A DNA stretch of 64,000 bases from Vibrio sp. SNU_ST1 (GCF_030563405.1 NZ_CP130748.1:2232001-2296000), one strand, 5' to 3'. Positions 1 through 10,058 are shown, counted from the first letter of the stretch. Program-made: numbers and translations. The notes: generated from the sequence alone by a model not told the origin.

Positions 1-2818
1 CAAATTCAATACCACGATCTCGAAGTTGGTTGGCAAATTCGACGATCAAGATGCCGTTTTTGGTCACCATACCTATCAACATGATCATACCGATCTGGCT
101 GTAAACGTTGAGCCCTTGACTCATCAGCACCAAGCCTAAGAAGCCACCAAAGATACCCATAGGTACGGTGAACATCACCACTAGCGGGTTGATGAAGCTT
201 TCAAATTGCGCAGCCAATACCAAATACGCGACCAACATCGCTAGCGCGAACACCACGAGGATGCTCGATTGGTTCTCTTTGAAGTCTTTTGACTCGCCAG
301 AGTAGCTTACTGAAATATCCCCCGGTAACTGCTCAATCGCTTGTTCATCGAGGAAGTCTAGTGCATCACCCAGCGTGTAACCTTCCATTAGGTTCGCTTT
401 GATGGTCACCGATTTCTGCTTGTTGTAGTGCGACAAACGAATCGAGGACGCTACTTCTTCAATATGCGTTAGCGTATCCAGTGTCACCAATTCACCAGAT
501 TGAGTTCGCATGTAGATTTGGCTTAAGTCATTGGCATTGTTAAAGCTGTTCTCATCGCCACGCAGGTAAACGTCGTACTCTTCACCACGTTCAACGAACG
601 TCGTTTCACTCTTACCGCCCAGCATGATTTCTAACGTATCTGAAATATCCGAAACACTCACACCTAGCTCGGCTGCTCGTTGCTTATCTACGGTTACCAA
701 CAGCTCTGGTGTTTTCTCAGAGTAATCGATGTCCGCACCTTCCATCATTGGCGAGTCTTCAGCAGCTTGCTTTAACAGTTCGCCCCATTTTTGAAGCTCA
801 GAGTAATCAGAGCCACCCAGTACAAATTGCACAGGCTCACTTGAACCACCACGGAAGCCAGGCATGAACGGGAACACACGCACATCAGGAATACCCGCTA
901 AAGACTTACGTACCTCACCCAAGGCTTGTTGTGCTGTTTCTTCACGTTCGTCCCAATCTTCCAAGATCATGATAACGAAGCCCGTTTGGTCGCCCGCATT
1001 ACCACCAAACGCTGGCGATTGAATGCTGAATGACTTTAAGAATCCTTGACCAAGCAGCGGCATTAGGCGCTCTTCAACGATGTCCATGTTGGCAGACATA
1101 CGGTTGTAACTGGTTGCATCGGCACCACGAACAAAAGCAAAGATAACACCACGGTCTTCTTGTGGCGTCAGTTGTGACGGCACTTGTTGCATCAAACCAT
1201 AACTACCGCCCATACACGCAATAATGATGATTGGAGCTGCCCAACGCCAGTTTAGAGCACGGCGCAATACCGATTTGTACCTAGCTTCTAACTTACCAAA
1301 CACACGTTCAACAAATTGATTGAAGCGATTAGGTTTCACGTTCGCTTTTAAAATCTTGCTGCCCAGAACCGGCGTCAAGGTTAATGCTATGACAGATGAA
1401 AAGATCACCGACATCGCCAATAGCACTGAGAACTCAGTAAACAGAAGACCTACCATGCCGTCCATGAAGGAGATTGGCAGGAATACCATCACCAATACTA
1501 GCGTGGTTGCGATTACCGCAAAGCCAACTTCACGCGTCCCCTTATAAGCCGCAAGCAATGGTGATTCACCACGTTCAATGTGGTGGAAAATATTCTCAAC
1601 CACCACAATCGCATCATCAACCACCAAACCGATAGACAGGATAAGTGCCATCAAGGTGATGAGGTTGATAGAGAAGCCAAAGTAGTACGCCGCAATAAAC
1701 GACGAGATTAGCGACACAGGAACGGTCACGGCTGGAATCAGCGTTGCACGCGCTTGGCCAATGAAGACGTAAAGCACGAGGATAACCAAACCACCCGTAA
1801 TAAAGAGTGTGCTGTAAACCTCTGAGATCGAACGGTCGATAAAGACAGTTGAGTCATAATCAATCGCCAAGCGAGTTCCGTCAGGCAAGAACTTTTGAAT
1901 AGCTTCTACTTCTTTATGGACTAAGTCAGCCACCTCAAGTGGGTTGGCATCAGACTGAGGCACAATGCCCATACTTACGTTAACAACGCCGTCACTCTTA
2001 AAGGTCGAGTTCTCGTTTTCTGCGCCAATGTAAACATCCGCCACATCTTTCAAGTAGATAGGTGTGTTATCAGAGGCTCGTTTCACCGCTAAGTATTCGA
2101 AATCTTTGGCTTCAGTATATGAACGAGCAGTACGAACCGACATCACAATCGCATCGTTACGCACTTCACCACCCGGGCTTTCAATGTTCTCGTTACGTAG
2201 GGCTTGTGTAATATCAGAAGCGGTAACACCACGACCCGCCATTAACGCAGGTTTCAGCTTCACGTACATGACTTTGTACAAACCACCTGAGATATCTACC
2301 GAGCTCACACCTGAGATCAAACTAAAGCGGTCAATCAACACACGTTCGGTGTAGTCGGTTAACTGCGTTCGGTCCATCTCCGTCGAACTTAAGTTGATGT
2401 AGACCGAGGCTTCACCACTACCATTGTTTTTGTAAACAATTGGGTCGTCGGCTTCATCTGGCAACGAACGCTGAGCACGCGCTACCGCATCACGCACATC
2501 ACTGACACCGGTATTGAGGTCATAACCAAGTTCAAAGGTGATGGTGATTCGTGACGATCCATTTCGTGTCGTAGATTCGATTTCATCGATACCACTGATG
2601 CCGGATAACTGATCTTCAAGGTTGGAGGTAATTTGGCTTTCAATGATGGTGGCAGATGCACCTTCATAACGAGTGCTGATCGATACCACCGGGCTTTCAA
2701 TATCGGGCATTTCACGAACTGCGAGCTTATTGAAAGAGACAATACCAAACACAACCAAAAGCAGGCTCAATACAACAGCCGCTACTGGTCTCTTCACAGA
2801 AACATCAGATAACAACAT
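1..2818 (-). CDS. RND (HAE1-type) multidrug efflux permease, C-terminus cut by window edge
   Basis: Inner-membrane proton-driven pump of the AcrB/MexB superfamily, expected to form a trimer with the fusion protein encoded just upstream. About 939 residues are visible. The N-terminus is typical (start MLLSDVSVKRPVAAVV, then a first membrane helix). The TM4 segment near residue 400 has the paired acidic residues of proton relay (GLVVDDAIVVVEN), and the second large periplasmic loop follows. The stop codon lies beyond position 1. Its ATG overlaps the stop of the fusion protein gene by one base (TAATG), so translation is probably coupled. Substrates cannot be read from sequence. No outer-membrane channel gene is visible. 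Family call is secure; the exact Vibrio vex name is not. Confidence 0.93.
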   Translation of the reverse strand, partial: MLLSDVSVKRPVAAVVLSLLLVVFGIVSFNKLAVREMPDIESPVVSISTRYEGASATIIESQITSNLEDQLSGISGIDEIESTTRNGSSRITITFELGYDLNTGVSDVRDAVARAQRSLPDEADDPIVYKNNGSGEASVYINLSSTEMDRTQLTDYTERVLIDRFSLISGVSSVDISGGLYKVMYVKLKPALMAGRGVTASDITQALRNENIESPGGEVRNDAIVMSVRTARSYTEAKDFEYLAVKRASDNTPIYLKDVADVYIGAENENSTFKSDGVVNVSMGIVPQSDANPLEVADLVHKEVEAIQKFLPDGTRLAIDYDSTVFIDRSISEVYSTLFITGGLVILVLYVFIGQARATLIPAVTVPVSLISSFIAAYYFGFSINLITLMALILSIGLVVDDAIVVVENIFHHIERGESPLLAAYKGTREVGFAVIATTLVLVMVFLPISFMDGMVGLLFTEFSVLLAMSVIFSSVIALTLTPVLGSKILKANVKPNRFNQFVERVFGKLEARYKSVLRRALNWRWAAPIIIIACMGGSYGLMQQVPSQLTPQEDRGVIFAFVRGADATSYNRMSANMDIVEERLMPLLGQGFLKSFSIQSPAFGGNAGDQTGFVIMILEDWDEREETAQQALGEVRKSLAGIPDVRVFPFMPGFRGGSSEPVQFVLGGSDYSELQKWGELLKQAAEDSPMMEGADIDYSEKTPELLVTVDKQRAAELGVSVSDISDTLEIMLGGKSETTFVERGEEYDVYLRGDENSFNNANDLSQIYMRTQSGELVTLDTLTHIEEVASSIRLSHYNKQKSVTIKANLMEGYTLGDALDFLDEQAIEQLPGDISVSYSGESKDFKENQSSILVVFALAMLVAYLVLAAQFESFINPLVVMFTVPMGIFGGFLGLVLMSQGLNVYSQIGMIMLIGMVTKNGILIVEFANQLRDRGIEF

Positions 2819-3936
2819 TAGTTAGCGCCTTCTTGTGCTGCTGTATTTTCATCAAGTTTAGCTTTGTTGCCATCAAGATTAGCTGTATCGCCGTCAAGTT
2901 TAGCAGGGCGATTGACGGCAAGCTCTTGAACCAAAACACCGTCACGCATGTTCACGATACCTTGCACTACGATCTTCTGACCAATCTCGATACCTTTTTC
3001 GATCACGACTTCGTTATCAAGACGAGCCCCGAGGAATACTTCGGTACGAGTCGCTTTGTTATCTTCGCCAATAACATAAACGAAACGCTTAGTGCCTGAG
3101 TACTCAAGCGCTTGAACTGGAATGATTGGGGCTTCTACTGGTGGGAAGTCCATATCAGCCGCCACTAACATGCCCGGTTTTAGGTAATCATTATTGTTAT
3201 CGAAGTGGATTCGAACTCGAAGGTTCAAAGTTTCAGCGTTAATACGAGAATCAATCCCCACCACAGTGCCCGTGAACTGAGTATCGCCCCACGCACTGGT
3301 GCGAGCCGTCACTGTCATACCTTTAGACAGTTTAGAAAGGTAGCGCTCAGGAATTTGAAGATCTAACTGCATCACAGACAAGTCATCTAACGTCACGAGC
3401 TCTGTACCCGATGTCACCATTTTGCCGCGGCTAAAGTCGATAAAACCGACCGTACCAGAGAAAGGAGCACTGATATGTAGATCTTTCAGGTTGGCGTTAG
3501 CGGCAGCTAGGCGAGCATTGGCGATCTCTACGTTAGTTTTCTGAGCGTCAATTTCAGTTTGAGTGATCGCGTTACGTTTCACTAGTCGTTGAAATTCCGC
3601 AAGCTTACGCTTTTCATCTTTTAAATATGCTTGCGCTTCTGCAACTGCAGCTTTTGCTTTGTCGTCATCGAGTTGAACCAACATCTGCCCTTTGGTGACA
3701 TCTTGATTGGCTTTGATGTTAATAGAGTTCACTCTGCCAGCCACTTCAGAAGTGATCATTACAGATTGCTCGGCTTCTAACTTACCGACCAAAGAAAGAG
3801 ACTGGCTAACTTGGTGAATATCAACTTGCTCGGTAACAACAGTGACCGTGCTAGGGCCCATACGTTTAGCTAGTGCGGCTGGAGACGCCATAATAATAGA
3901 CAAGCTAAGCAGGGTTAAAACAGTTTTATGCTTCAT
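2818..3936 (-). CDS. RND efflux membrane fusion protein (periplasmic adaptor)
   Basis: Periplasmic adaptor of the AcrA/HlyD family that links the RND permease to an outer-membrane channel. A signal peptide ends near ASPAALA. A barrel-sandwich/lipoyl half-motif (AGRVNSINIKANQDVTKGQ), a short coiled-coil hairpin and the second lipoyl half (ISAPFSGTVGFIDFSRGKMV) follow in order, then the beta-barrel domain. A TTG lies five codons upstream, but the ATG at 3936 gives a direct signal peptide and is preferred, although neither has a good Shine-Dalgarno sequence. The last 30 residues carry a degenerate repeat (KLDGD, NLDGN, KLDEN), which is unusual for the family. It is the first gene of the two-gene efflux operon. 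Confidence 0.92.
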   Translation of the reverse strand: MKHKTVLTLLSLSIIMASPAALAKRMGPSTVTVVTEQVDIHQVSQSLSLVGKLEAEQSVMITSEVAGRVNSINIKANQDVTKGQMLVQLDDDKAKAAVAEAQAYLKDEKRKLAEFQRLVKRNAITQTEIDAQKTNVEIANARLAAANANLKDLHISAPFSGTVGFIDFSRGKMVTSGTELVTLDDLSVMQLDLQIPERYLSKLSKGMTVTARTSAWGDTQFTGTVVGIDSRINAETLNLRVRIHFDNNNDYLKPGMLVAADMDFPPVEAPIIPVQALEYSGTKRFVYVIGEDNKATRTEVFLGARLDNEVVIEKGIEIGQKIVVQGIVNMRDGVLVQELAVNRPAKLDGDTANLDGNKAKLDENTAAQEGAN

Positions 3937-3960
3937 AATAATGGTCTGCAAGTAAGGTTT

Positions 3961-4122
3961 ATACCAAACACAGTAGGTAAGTGGTCAGAAATAGCGCAAG
4001 GAAAAGACTTGAGAACAAGGCAGAGGTTTTCGATAAGTAGTTATTCTACAATCAAAAATCTTAACGCAGTTATCGAGCGTTTTAACAAGCTAGGGTGACC
4101 AATTATTTACTACGATTGGTAT
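3961..4122. repeat. Dispersed intergenic repeat, copy 1 (162 bp)
   Basis: This copy lies just upstream of the efflux operon. It begins ATACCAAAC and ends GATTGGTAT, an imperfect terminal inverted repeat. It shares long blocks with copies at 27277-27451 and 47309-47470, such as TCAGAAATAGCGCA, TTGAGAACAAGGCA and GATAAGTAGTTATTCTACAA. No reading frame is apparent. Its size and ends suggest a non-autonomous mobile repeat (MITE-like) or a Vibrio intergenic repeat family; the mechanism is inference. Its left end is degenerate (AAAC instead of AATC), so this may be the oldest copy. Confidence 0.8.
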
Positions 4123-4384
4123 TATTATCTATAAATGAAATTAACCGTATTCTATCAACTGATGAGTGCTGTAACGTCAAGAAGTGTAAATCTAAGTTAA
4201 ATTCAATTGACGTTTCATGACGAATGACACGAACCAAACACGATACAGAAAGCTAACTACCTCAAGGTGTTACCTATCAGTACGTAAATCTTAATACAGA
4301 TGTTCACTTCACGAGCAATATGCATACTTTTCGCCATCTTTGCCCAAAAAGGCAGCATTTAACACAAAACCATAAGAAAAACCC
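4123..4384. other. Intergenic stretch with no gene seen
   Basis: A/T-rich spacer between repeat copy 1 and the tRNA promoter. I see no convincing reading frame or RNA gene. It should hold the promoter of the efflux operon on the minus strand, but I could not place clear -35 and -10 boxes. Confidence 0.5.
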
Positions 4385-4412
4385 TTTACAGGTTTAACGT
4401 GTTTGCTATGAT
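4385..4412 (+). promoter_or_regulatory. Strong sigma-70 promoter of the tRNA-Tyr array
   Basis: A -35 box TTTACA (4385-4390) and a -10 box TATGAT (4407-4412) are 16 bp apart. A G/C-rich discriminator (GCGCTCCGC) follows immediately, as expected for a stable-RNA promoter under stringent control. Transcription would start near 4419, about 70 bases before the first tRNA. I saw no comparable promoter inside the spacers, so the seven tRNAs are probably one transcript. Confidence 0.75.
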
Positions 4413-4487
4413 GCGCTCCGCACTTGAGAGATGCGTTGGGAAAAACATCTCTTTAGCCTATCCATTATGAGTTAGGAAAAACACCCT

Positions 4488-4572
<85 letters not shown>

Positions 4573-4674
4573 TATTCTTCTTACCTCTTTCAAGAGTTAA
4601 GAGAACAACCTGATTGATGGGCTTATGGGAAAACATCAATTTAGGCTTACTTTGTGAAGAGTAAGACACACCCT

Positions 4675-4759
<85 letters not shown>

Positions 4760-4861
4760 TATTCTTCTTACCTCTTTCGAGAGTTAAGAGAACAACCTGA
4801 TTGATGGGCTTATGGGAAAACATCAATTTAGGCTTACTTTGTGAAGAGTAAGACACACCCT

Positions 4862-4946
<85 letters not shown>

Positions 4947-5048
4947 TATTCTTCTTACCTCTTTTAAGAGTTAAGAGAACAACCTAATTGATGGGCTTAT
5001 GGGAAAACATCAATTTAGGCTTACTTTGTGAAGAGTAAGACACACCCT

Positions 5049-5133
<85 letters not shown>

Positions 5134-5235
5134 TATTCTTCTTACCTCTTTTAAGAGTTAAGAGAACAACCTAGTTGATGGGCTTATGGGAAAACATCAA
5201 TTTAGGCTTACTTTGTGAAGAGTAAGACACACCCT

Positions 5236-5320
<85 letters not shown>

Positions 5321-5422
5321 TATTCTTCTTACCTCTTTTAAGAGTTAAGAGAACAACCTAGTTGATGGGCTTATGGGAAAACATCAATTTAGGCTTACTT
5401 TGTGAAGAGTAAGACACACCCT

Positions 5423-5507
<85 letters not shown>

Positions 5508-5609
5508 TATTCTTCTTACCTCTTTCGAGAGTTAAGAGAACAACCTAGTTGATGGGCTTATGGGAAAACATCAATTTAGGCTTACTTTGTGAAGAGTAAG
5601 ACACACCCT

Positions 5610-5694
<85 letters not shown>

Positions 5695-5719
5695 TATTCT
5701 CCTTAATTGGAAAATCGAA

Positions 5720-5746
5720 AAGCCAACTCATTGAGTTGGCTTTTTT
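5720..5746 (+). terminator. Rho-independent terminator of the tRNA-Tyr array
   Basis: Stem AAGCCAACTC / GAGTTGGCTT with a 3-base loop, followed directly by a T run (TTTTTT including the stem end). It lies 25 bases after the last tRNA and tail-to-tail with the next minus-strand gene. Confidence 0.9.
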
Positions 5747-5773
5747 CGTTTCTGCTTATCTAATAAAACTCGT

Positions 5774-6661
5774 CTAGCTATACCAAGGGAGTTGAGGTCC
5801 AGCTGGCACAATCCCTGTCGGGTTAATATTCCTGTGAGAATAATAGTAGTGAAGTTTGATGTAATCCATATCTATCGTTTCTCTAATACTTGATATAGAC
5901 AGTAAATCAAGCATGTAGCGATATAGATTCTTATACTTATTCATTGACTTATAATTCACTTTAAAATGAATTTCATATACAGCTTCAAAACGCACTAGTG
6001 TGGGAATTAAAAATAAGTCAGATAATGTTATTTCACTCCCGAACAAGTATTTTCTCTTAGAAAGTCTATCATCAAGTGTATCGAGCGCTTTAAACAATGA
6101 TGCACTTGCACTATCGTAAGATACTTGATCAGGTGCAAACCCTACCCTATATATGCCCGTATTTACGTGAGTGTGTAACCACTTATTTAATTCGTTAATT
6201 TTTTCTTCCTTCGACTTTGGATTTAACTGAACAGGGTTGTTTGCCAACGATAACCAATTAGTCGCAAAATCAATAGCCATAGATGCAGAGTCATTACCAA
6301 CTATTTCCCCTTGTTTTTTATCCCAAAATACAGGCACCGTAACCCTTCCAGAATAAGTAGGATGTGAACGTTGATATAGCTCAACTAAACTTGACACACT
6401 ATTTAAGGTGTCAGGGTAATCGTTATCAAACAACCAACCATCTTCATATCTTTTAGCTGCTACTGACGATATTGAAATCGCATTATTTAATCCTAAATAA
6501 CTAATAACCAAATAAGGTCGATGAGCAAAAGGACAAGCTAGTGATATATACAAATGATAACGACCAGTTTCTATTTCCTCTGATAAATTAAAAGAATCAA
6601 CTACTGATAAATCCTGTTCTTCTTTATTTTTATACCAAATACCTTTATCCAAAACAGCCAT
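5774..6661 (-). CDS. Glutathionyl-hydroquinone reductase-like glutathione transferase (Xi class)
   Basis: Probably reduces glutathionylated hydroquinones using glutathione in the cytoplasm, as in the YqjG/ECM4 family. The thioredoxin-like N-terminal part has the catalytic-type Cys43 in the motif ACPFAHR, a variant of the usual CPWA. The all-alpha C-terminal half includes LFGSEITLSDLFLIPTLVRF, and the C-terminus (NPTGIVPAGPQLPW) is typical of the family. At 295 residues it is slightly shorter than the usual 320-330. A good ribosome site (AGGTGG) precedes the ATG. It follows the cytochrome b561 gene by 12 bp, so the two are likely an operon. It is visibly more A/T-rich than the core genes. Confidence 0.85.
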   Translation of the reverse strand: MAVLDKGIWYKNKEEQDLSVVDSFNLSEEIETGRYHLYISLACPFAHRPYLVISYLGLNNAISISSVAAKRYEDGWLFDNDYPDTLNSVSSLVELYQRSHPTYSGRVTVPVFWDKKQGEIVGNDSASMAIDFATNWLSLANNPVQLNPKSKEEKINELNKWLHTHVNTGIYRVGFAPDQVSYDSASASLFKALDTLDDRLSKRKYLFGSEITLSDLFLIPTLVRFEAVYEIHFKVNYKSMNKYKNLYRYMLDLLSISSIRETIDMDYIKLHYYYSHRNINPTGIVPAGPQLPWYS

Positions 6662-6673
6662 ATTCCCACCTGT

Positions 6674-7201
6674 TTAGATTATTCTATTTAAAACGTCGTT
6701 TTCTTTACTTTCAAGAAAACGATGCTTCAGTGCGCCAGCTATATGTAACGCGACTAAAATCAAGATTAGTACACCCATCTTATCGTGTAAAGTGTGGAAT
6801 AATTCAAACAGTTCATCACTTTTTGGTAATGCATCAGGTAACGTCAACCCGAAAAAATCAATCCCATGGCTATATTTATAGGTCGATGACATCAAGTAAC
6901 CAGTAATCGGCATCGCTATCATCGATGTATATAGTGCAATGTGAATGAAATGAGAGAGTTTTGCTTCCCAACTTTTAATGCCTTTAGGTAATGCAGGTAG
7001 GGTGGATTTTCTTCTAATATATAAACGAACAAAAAATAACAACATAATCAATATTCCAAATGATTTGTGCCACGGGTACATCGTTAGCTTATTTGGTGCA
7101 TCAACTGGCAAGTCATGCATATAAGCTCCTACAAAAATCAACGCAATCATCGTTACGCCCATAAACCAATGCAAAACTCTAATTGAAAGTGGGTACTTCA
7201 T
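6674..7201 (-). CDS. Cytochrome b561 family membrane protein
   Basis: Four-helix di-haem b inner-membrane electron-transfer protein of the bacterial CybB/YodB type, 175 residues. Candidate haem ligands are His11 (VLHWFMG), His45 (PWHKSFG) and the His residues of the third and fourth helices (LSHFIHIALY, LHDKMGVLILILVALHIAG). The N-terminus YPLSIRVLHW is the usual family start. It is first in a two-gene unit with the glutathione transferase, which suggests a shared redox-stress role. Physiological partner is unknown, perhaps quinone or superoxide as proposed for E. coli CybB. Confidence 0.88.
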   Translation of the reverse strand: MKYPLSIRVLHWFMGVTMIALIFVGAYMHDLPVDAPNKLTMYPWHKSFGILIMLLFFVRLYIRRKSTLPALPKGIKSWEAKLSHFIHIALYTSMIAMPITGYLMSSTYKYSHGIDFFGLTLPDALPKSDELFELFHTLHDKMGVLILILVALHIAGALKHRFLESKENDVLNRII

Positions 7202-7379
7202 TTATATACTACCTAGTGTTATTAAAAATACAGCTTAACTCTTCTTACATTAGTAATTAACACGCTAAATTTTAAACTTCCTTTTCTTATATTGTTAACA
7301 ATACCAAGGTAGAAGAAAGCGATTAATTAACCAAAATATACGATGAGATGAAATATCTTTTAGCATAAACTGCTCAGTG

Positions 7380-7417
7380 TAAAAGTATAAAAGGCATCAA
7401 CCTTTGGGTTAATGCCT
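7380..7417 (-). terminator. Terminator of the NADPH oxidoreductase gene
   Basis: On the minus strand an AGGCATTAACC / GGTTGATGCCT hairpin with one mismatch is followed by TTTTATACTTTT. It starts about 20 bases after the stop codon at 7436. Confidence 0.7.
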
Positions 7418-7435
7418 CTATTTGACACAGTATTT

Positions 7436-8374
7436 TTAGAAGTTGGTAAAATCTATTATCACCTTCCCGTGAGCTTTACCCTGCTCTACATAAGCCAATG
7501 CACCTTTCGCGTCATTTGCTGAATAAACAGTATCGATTTTAGTCGATAAAAGTCCCCCATCGACTTGTTGAGCTATCCATGCGAGTTGCTCCCCACTAGC
7601 TTGATGGAAAAGCAATGAGAGTGTCACGTTATTGGCTTTAGCCAGTTCATCAAACATAGCGCCTACTAATGTAATAACAGAGCCCCCTGCTTTAGTTACT
7701 TTAATAGATTTCTCTTGCACTTCACCGCCGATAGTATCAATAACGATATCGACATCTGAAACCAACTGACTAAAATCTTCAGTTCTAAAGTCAATAACTT
7801 GGTCGGCACCTTTTTGTTTTAACTGCTCAGCAACATCACTTACAGCTGTGGTAATAATTTCATTTGCTCCTAAAATTTTTGCGATCTGAATTGCTTGTGA
7901 GCCAACGCCTCCAGCACCACCATGAATAAGCACTTTCTTACCTTCAACATTCCCTCCCATCAGTAATGCTTGGTATGCAGTTAAAGAAACTTGGGGAATT
8001 GCAGCACTTTCCAATAACGATACTGAAGTAGGCTTCTTAGCAACTGCGTCAACACTCACTAATTGAAACTCAGCAAATGTTGCAGCTTCGCTGTAATCTG
8101 GTCTGAAGAATACTTGATCGCCAACTTTAAATTTATTTACATCATCAGCCACTTCAACAACAACACCCGCGCCATCACTACCTGTTACGTAAGGAAAGCT
8201 CATTGGCATCATATCTTTCATATAACCTGCACGTAGTACGTTGTCCAAAGGATTCACGCTAGCTGCATGCACTTTGACTAGTACTTTTCCCGCTTCAATG
8301 CTTGGTGTTGGAATTTCGTTAAACGCGACTACGTTGTTTATTTCACCATATGCTTTTACTTGAACTACTTTCAT
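7436..8374 (-). CDS. NADP-dependent medium-chain oxidoreductase (quinone reductase type, zinc-free)
   Basis: Cytoplasmic medium-chain dehydrogenase/reductase that probably reduces quinones or reactive alkenals. The GroES-like N-terminal domain covers about residues 1-125 (HAASVNPLDNVLRAGYM, VTGSDGAGVVVEVADDV). A Rossmann domain with VLIHGGAGGVGSQAIQIAK near residues 147-165 binds NADPH. No zinc-ligand cysteines are seen, as in quinone oxidoreductases. At 312 residues it is normal for the family. The ATG has an AGAGGC ribosome site. It is divergent from a LysR gene with only about 110 bp between starts, the usual layout of a regulator and its target. Confidence 0.9.
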   Translation of the reverse strand: MKVVQVKAYGEINNVVAFNEIPTPSIEAGKVLVKVHAASVNPLDNVLRAGYMKDMMPMSFPYVTGSDGAGVVVEVADDVNKFKVGDQVFFRPDYSEAATFAEFQLVSVDAVAKKPTSVSLLESAAIPQVSLTAYQALLMGGNVEGKKVLIHGGAGGVGSQAIQIAKILGANEIITTAVSDVAEQLKQKGADQVIDFRTEDFSQLVSDVDIVIDTIGGEVQEKSIKVTKAGGSVITLVGAMFDELAKANNVTLSLLFHQASGEQLAWIAQQVDGGLLSTKIDTVYSANDAKGALAYVEQGKAHGKVIIDFTNF

Positions 8375-8485
8375 GATCTTGCCTCTTTAGAATTGAATCA
8401 CTATTTGATGAGACAAATATTACATTATGCGCTACAGTTGATTAATAATATAAAAAAGAAATCATTATTCTCATATGGAGCACAA

Positions 8486-9409
8486 ATGGATAAATTACGT
8501 GGCATGGAAGTTTTTCGAGAAGTCGCAAGAAAACACAGCTTTTCTAAAGCAGCAGAAAGCCTAGATTTGGCAAATTCAGCAGTGAGTCGTTATGTTACAG
8601 AGTTAGAGAGATGGCTTAACGTAAAACTGTTGTATAGAACAACCCGAAGTTTAACGCTTACGGAGGAAGGGAAGCTTTATTTGGAAAAAATTGACGACAT
8701 ATTAACTTCCGTGGCCACTCTTGAAAATATATCCGTTGCAAGTCAGCAGGAATTAAGAGGAACTCTTCGTATAACCGCTCCTAACTTTTGGGGTACATTC
8801 GTACTCAAACCTCTAATGGTTGAATTTATGGGGAAGCACCCAAACGTTAATATTAATTCTCTATTTTTATACCGAAAAGTAAATTTAATCGAGGAAGGTT
8901 ATGATTTAGCCGTGCGCATAGGGCATTTACCTTCAAGTGGTTTAATTGCTCGACAAGTATCAACAATGCAATTAAAGCTTGTAGCTACGCCTGTGTATAT
9001 TGAAAAAAATGGATTACCAACACACCCTAGAGATTTGGTTCAGCATCAGTGCTTAATAGATACCGTCCCGGACTATCATAGTAAGTGGCCATTCATAGAA
9101 AACAAAAAGAATTTTTCTGTTGCTGTTGATGGAAAAATGCTATCCAATGAACCAGAATTATTACGTGATTTGGCACTTGATAGTCAAGGAATAACTTATT
9201 TACCGGAGTTCTTCGTTGACCCATACATTAAATCCGGTGAATTTATAGAGTTATTACCTGAATATTGTATTTCTAATTTACCCGTGAACATTGTTTACCC
9301 CCAAAATAAACAGATGAATCCTGCACTGAGAGTGTTTATAAATACTATCGTAGAAAATTTGAAATCCAGCTGTACAAAGCTAGGGGAGTCAAACACTAGA
9401 AAGATATGA
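8486..9409 (+). CDS. LysR-family transcriptional regulator
   Basis: DNA-binding regulator of 307 residues. The winged helix-turn-helix at residues 1-60 (MEVFREVARKHSFSKAAESL, SAVSRYVTELERWLNVKLL) is of the AaeR/YafC-like subgroup, and a periplasmic-binding-like effector domain follows. The frame is open upstream to 8360, but that would run into the divergent gene. The ATG at 8486 has a GGAG ribosome site five bases upstream and gives the standard N-terminus. It probably controls the divergent oxidoreductase gene in response to an unknown, perhaps aromatic or quinone, effector. Confidence 0.9.
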   Translation: MDKLRGMEVFREVARKHSFSKAAESLDLANSAVSRYVTELERWLNVKLLYRTTRSLTLTEEGKLYLEKIDDILTSVATLENISVASQQELRGTLRITAPNFWGTFVLKPLMVEFMGKHPNVNINSLFLYRKVNLIEEGYDLAVRIGHLPSSGLIARQVSTMQLKLVATPVYIEKNGLPTHPRDLVQHQCLIDTVPDYHSKWPFIENKKNFSVAVDGKMLSNEPELLRDLALDSQGITYLPEFFVDPYIKSGEFIELLPEYCISNLPVNIVYPQNKQMNPALRVFINTIVENLKSSCTKLGESNTRKI

Positions 9410-9511
9410 GACATACACCGTTAGATAATTTCAATATTGACCTGTGTTAATAGTAAGTAATTCGATATCTTGCATGATTAAAAACACGAAACTATCATAT
9501 TGGTATAATTA

Positions 9512-9538
9512 TAGCCCCTCACATAAATTAAGGGGCTA
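9512..9538. terminator. Possible bidirectional terminator
   Basis: Stem TAGCCCCT / AGGGGCTA with an 11-base loop lies between convergent genes. No good T run follows on either strand, so the assignment is tentative. Confidence 0.4.
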
Positions 9539-9584
9539 CATAAGGTAATCAATCACTTTCTAAATAAATCTCCAGAAATAGTCA

Positions 9585-10058
9585 TTATAAAACATCACCA
9601 GTTGCATAATAATAAGCGGCCTTTAGTGTCATTTTTACAACTTCAAGCTCCTCCGCGTTCCTTGGTGCATATACTAATATTTCATTAACACCTAGATGTT
9701 TATATGGGTGAGGTTCCCCCCATTTTTTAGCATAAACTTCTTCGGCAAAACCTTGGGAGACACACAAGTGCATACTTCCATCTTTATGAACATGAGCGAA
9801 CTCCCTGCTTCCTTTAGGTGGCATAAATGCATCGTGAGGTAATGTTTTAACACTTTCATCGAGCCACAATGCGCGTGATGCAGGTATGGAAATCATTGTT
9901 GCTTCTTCACGAGAAAGAGGGAACACTGAAAATGCCCAGTCACACAGTTCTTTCCAGATAACTTCCGGGCTTTGCTCAGAAAATTGTAGGTGCGGTGGCA
10001 TATCGCCTGTTACAGGTTTCTTGCCTGATCTGATCGGTAATATATAAGGTTGGTTCAT
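9585..10058 (-). CDS. DUF5519 (luciferase-domain) family protein
   Basis: A 157-residue cytoplasmic protein without known function. The C-terminal half has the pattern I associate with this family: HVHKDGSMHLCVS, KKWGEPHPYKHLG, ILVYAPRNAEELEVVKMTLKAAYYY. A longer open frame reaches 10193, but the extra 45 residues are unlike the family. The ATG at 10058 has a TTGGAG ribosome site six bases upstream, so I chose it. It is A/T-rich like its left neighbours. Family assignment is from memory of motifs, and no catalytic role should be assumed. Confidence 0.65.
   Translation of the reverse strand: MNQPYILPIRSGKKPVTGDMPPHLQFSEQSPEVIWKELCDWAFSVFPLSREEATMISIPASRALWLDESVKTLPHDAFMPPKGSREFAHVHKDGSMHLCVSQGFAEEVYAKKWGEPHPYKHLGVNEILVYAPRNAEELEVVKMTLKAAYYYATGDVL

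Noticed and set aside
8360..8485. Longer N-terminus for the LysR regulator
   Set aside because: It would overlap the divergent oxidoreductase start. The internal ATG at 8486 has a good ribosome site and gives the standard LysR beginning.
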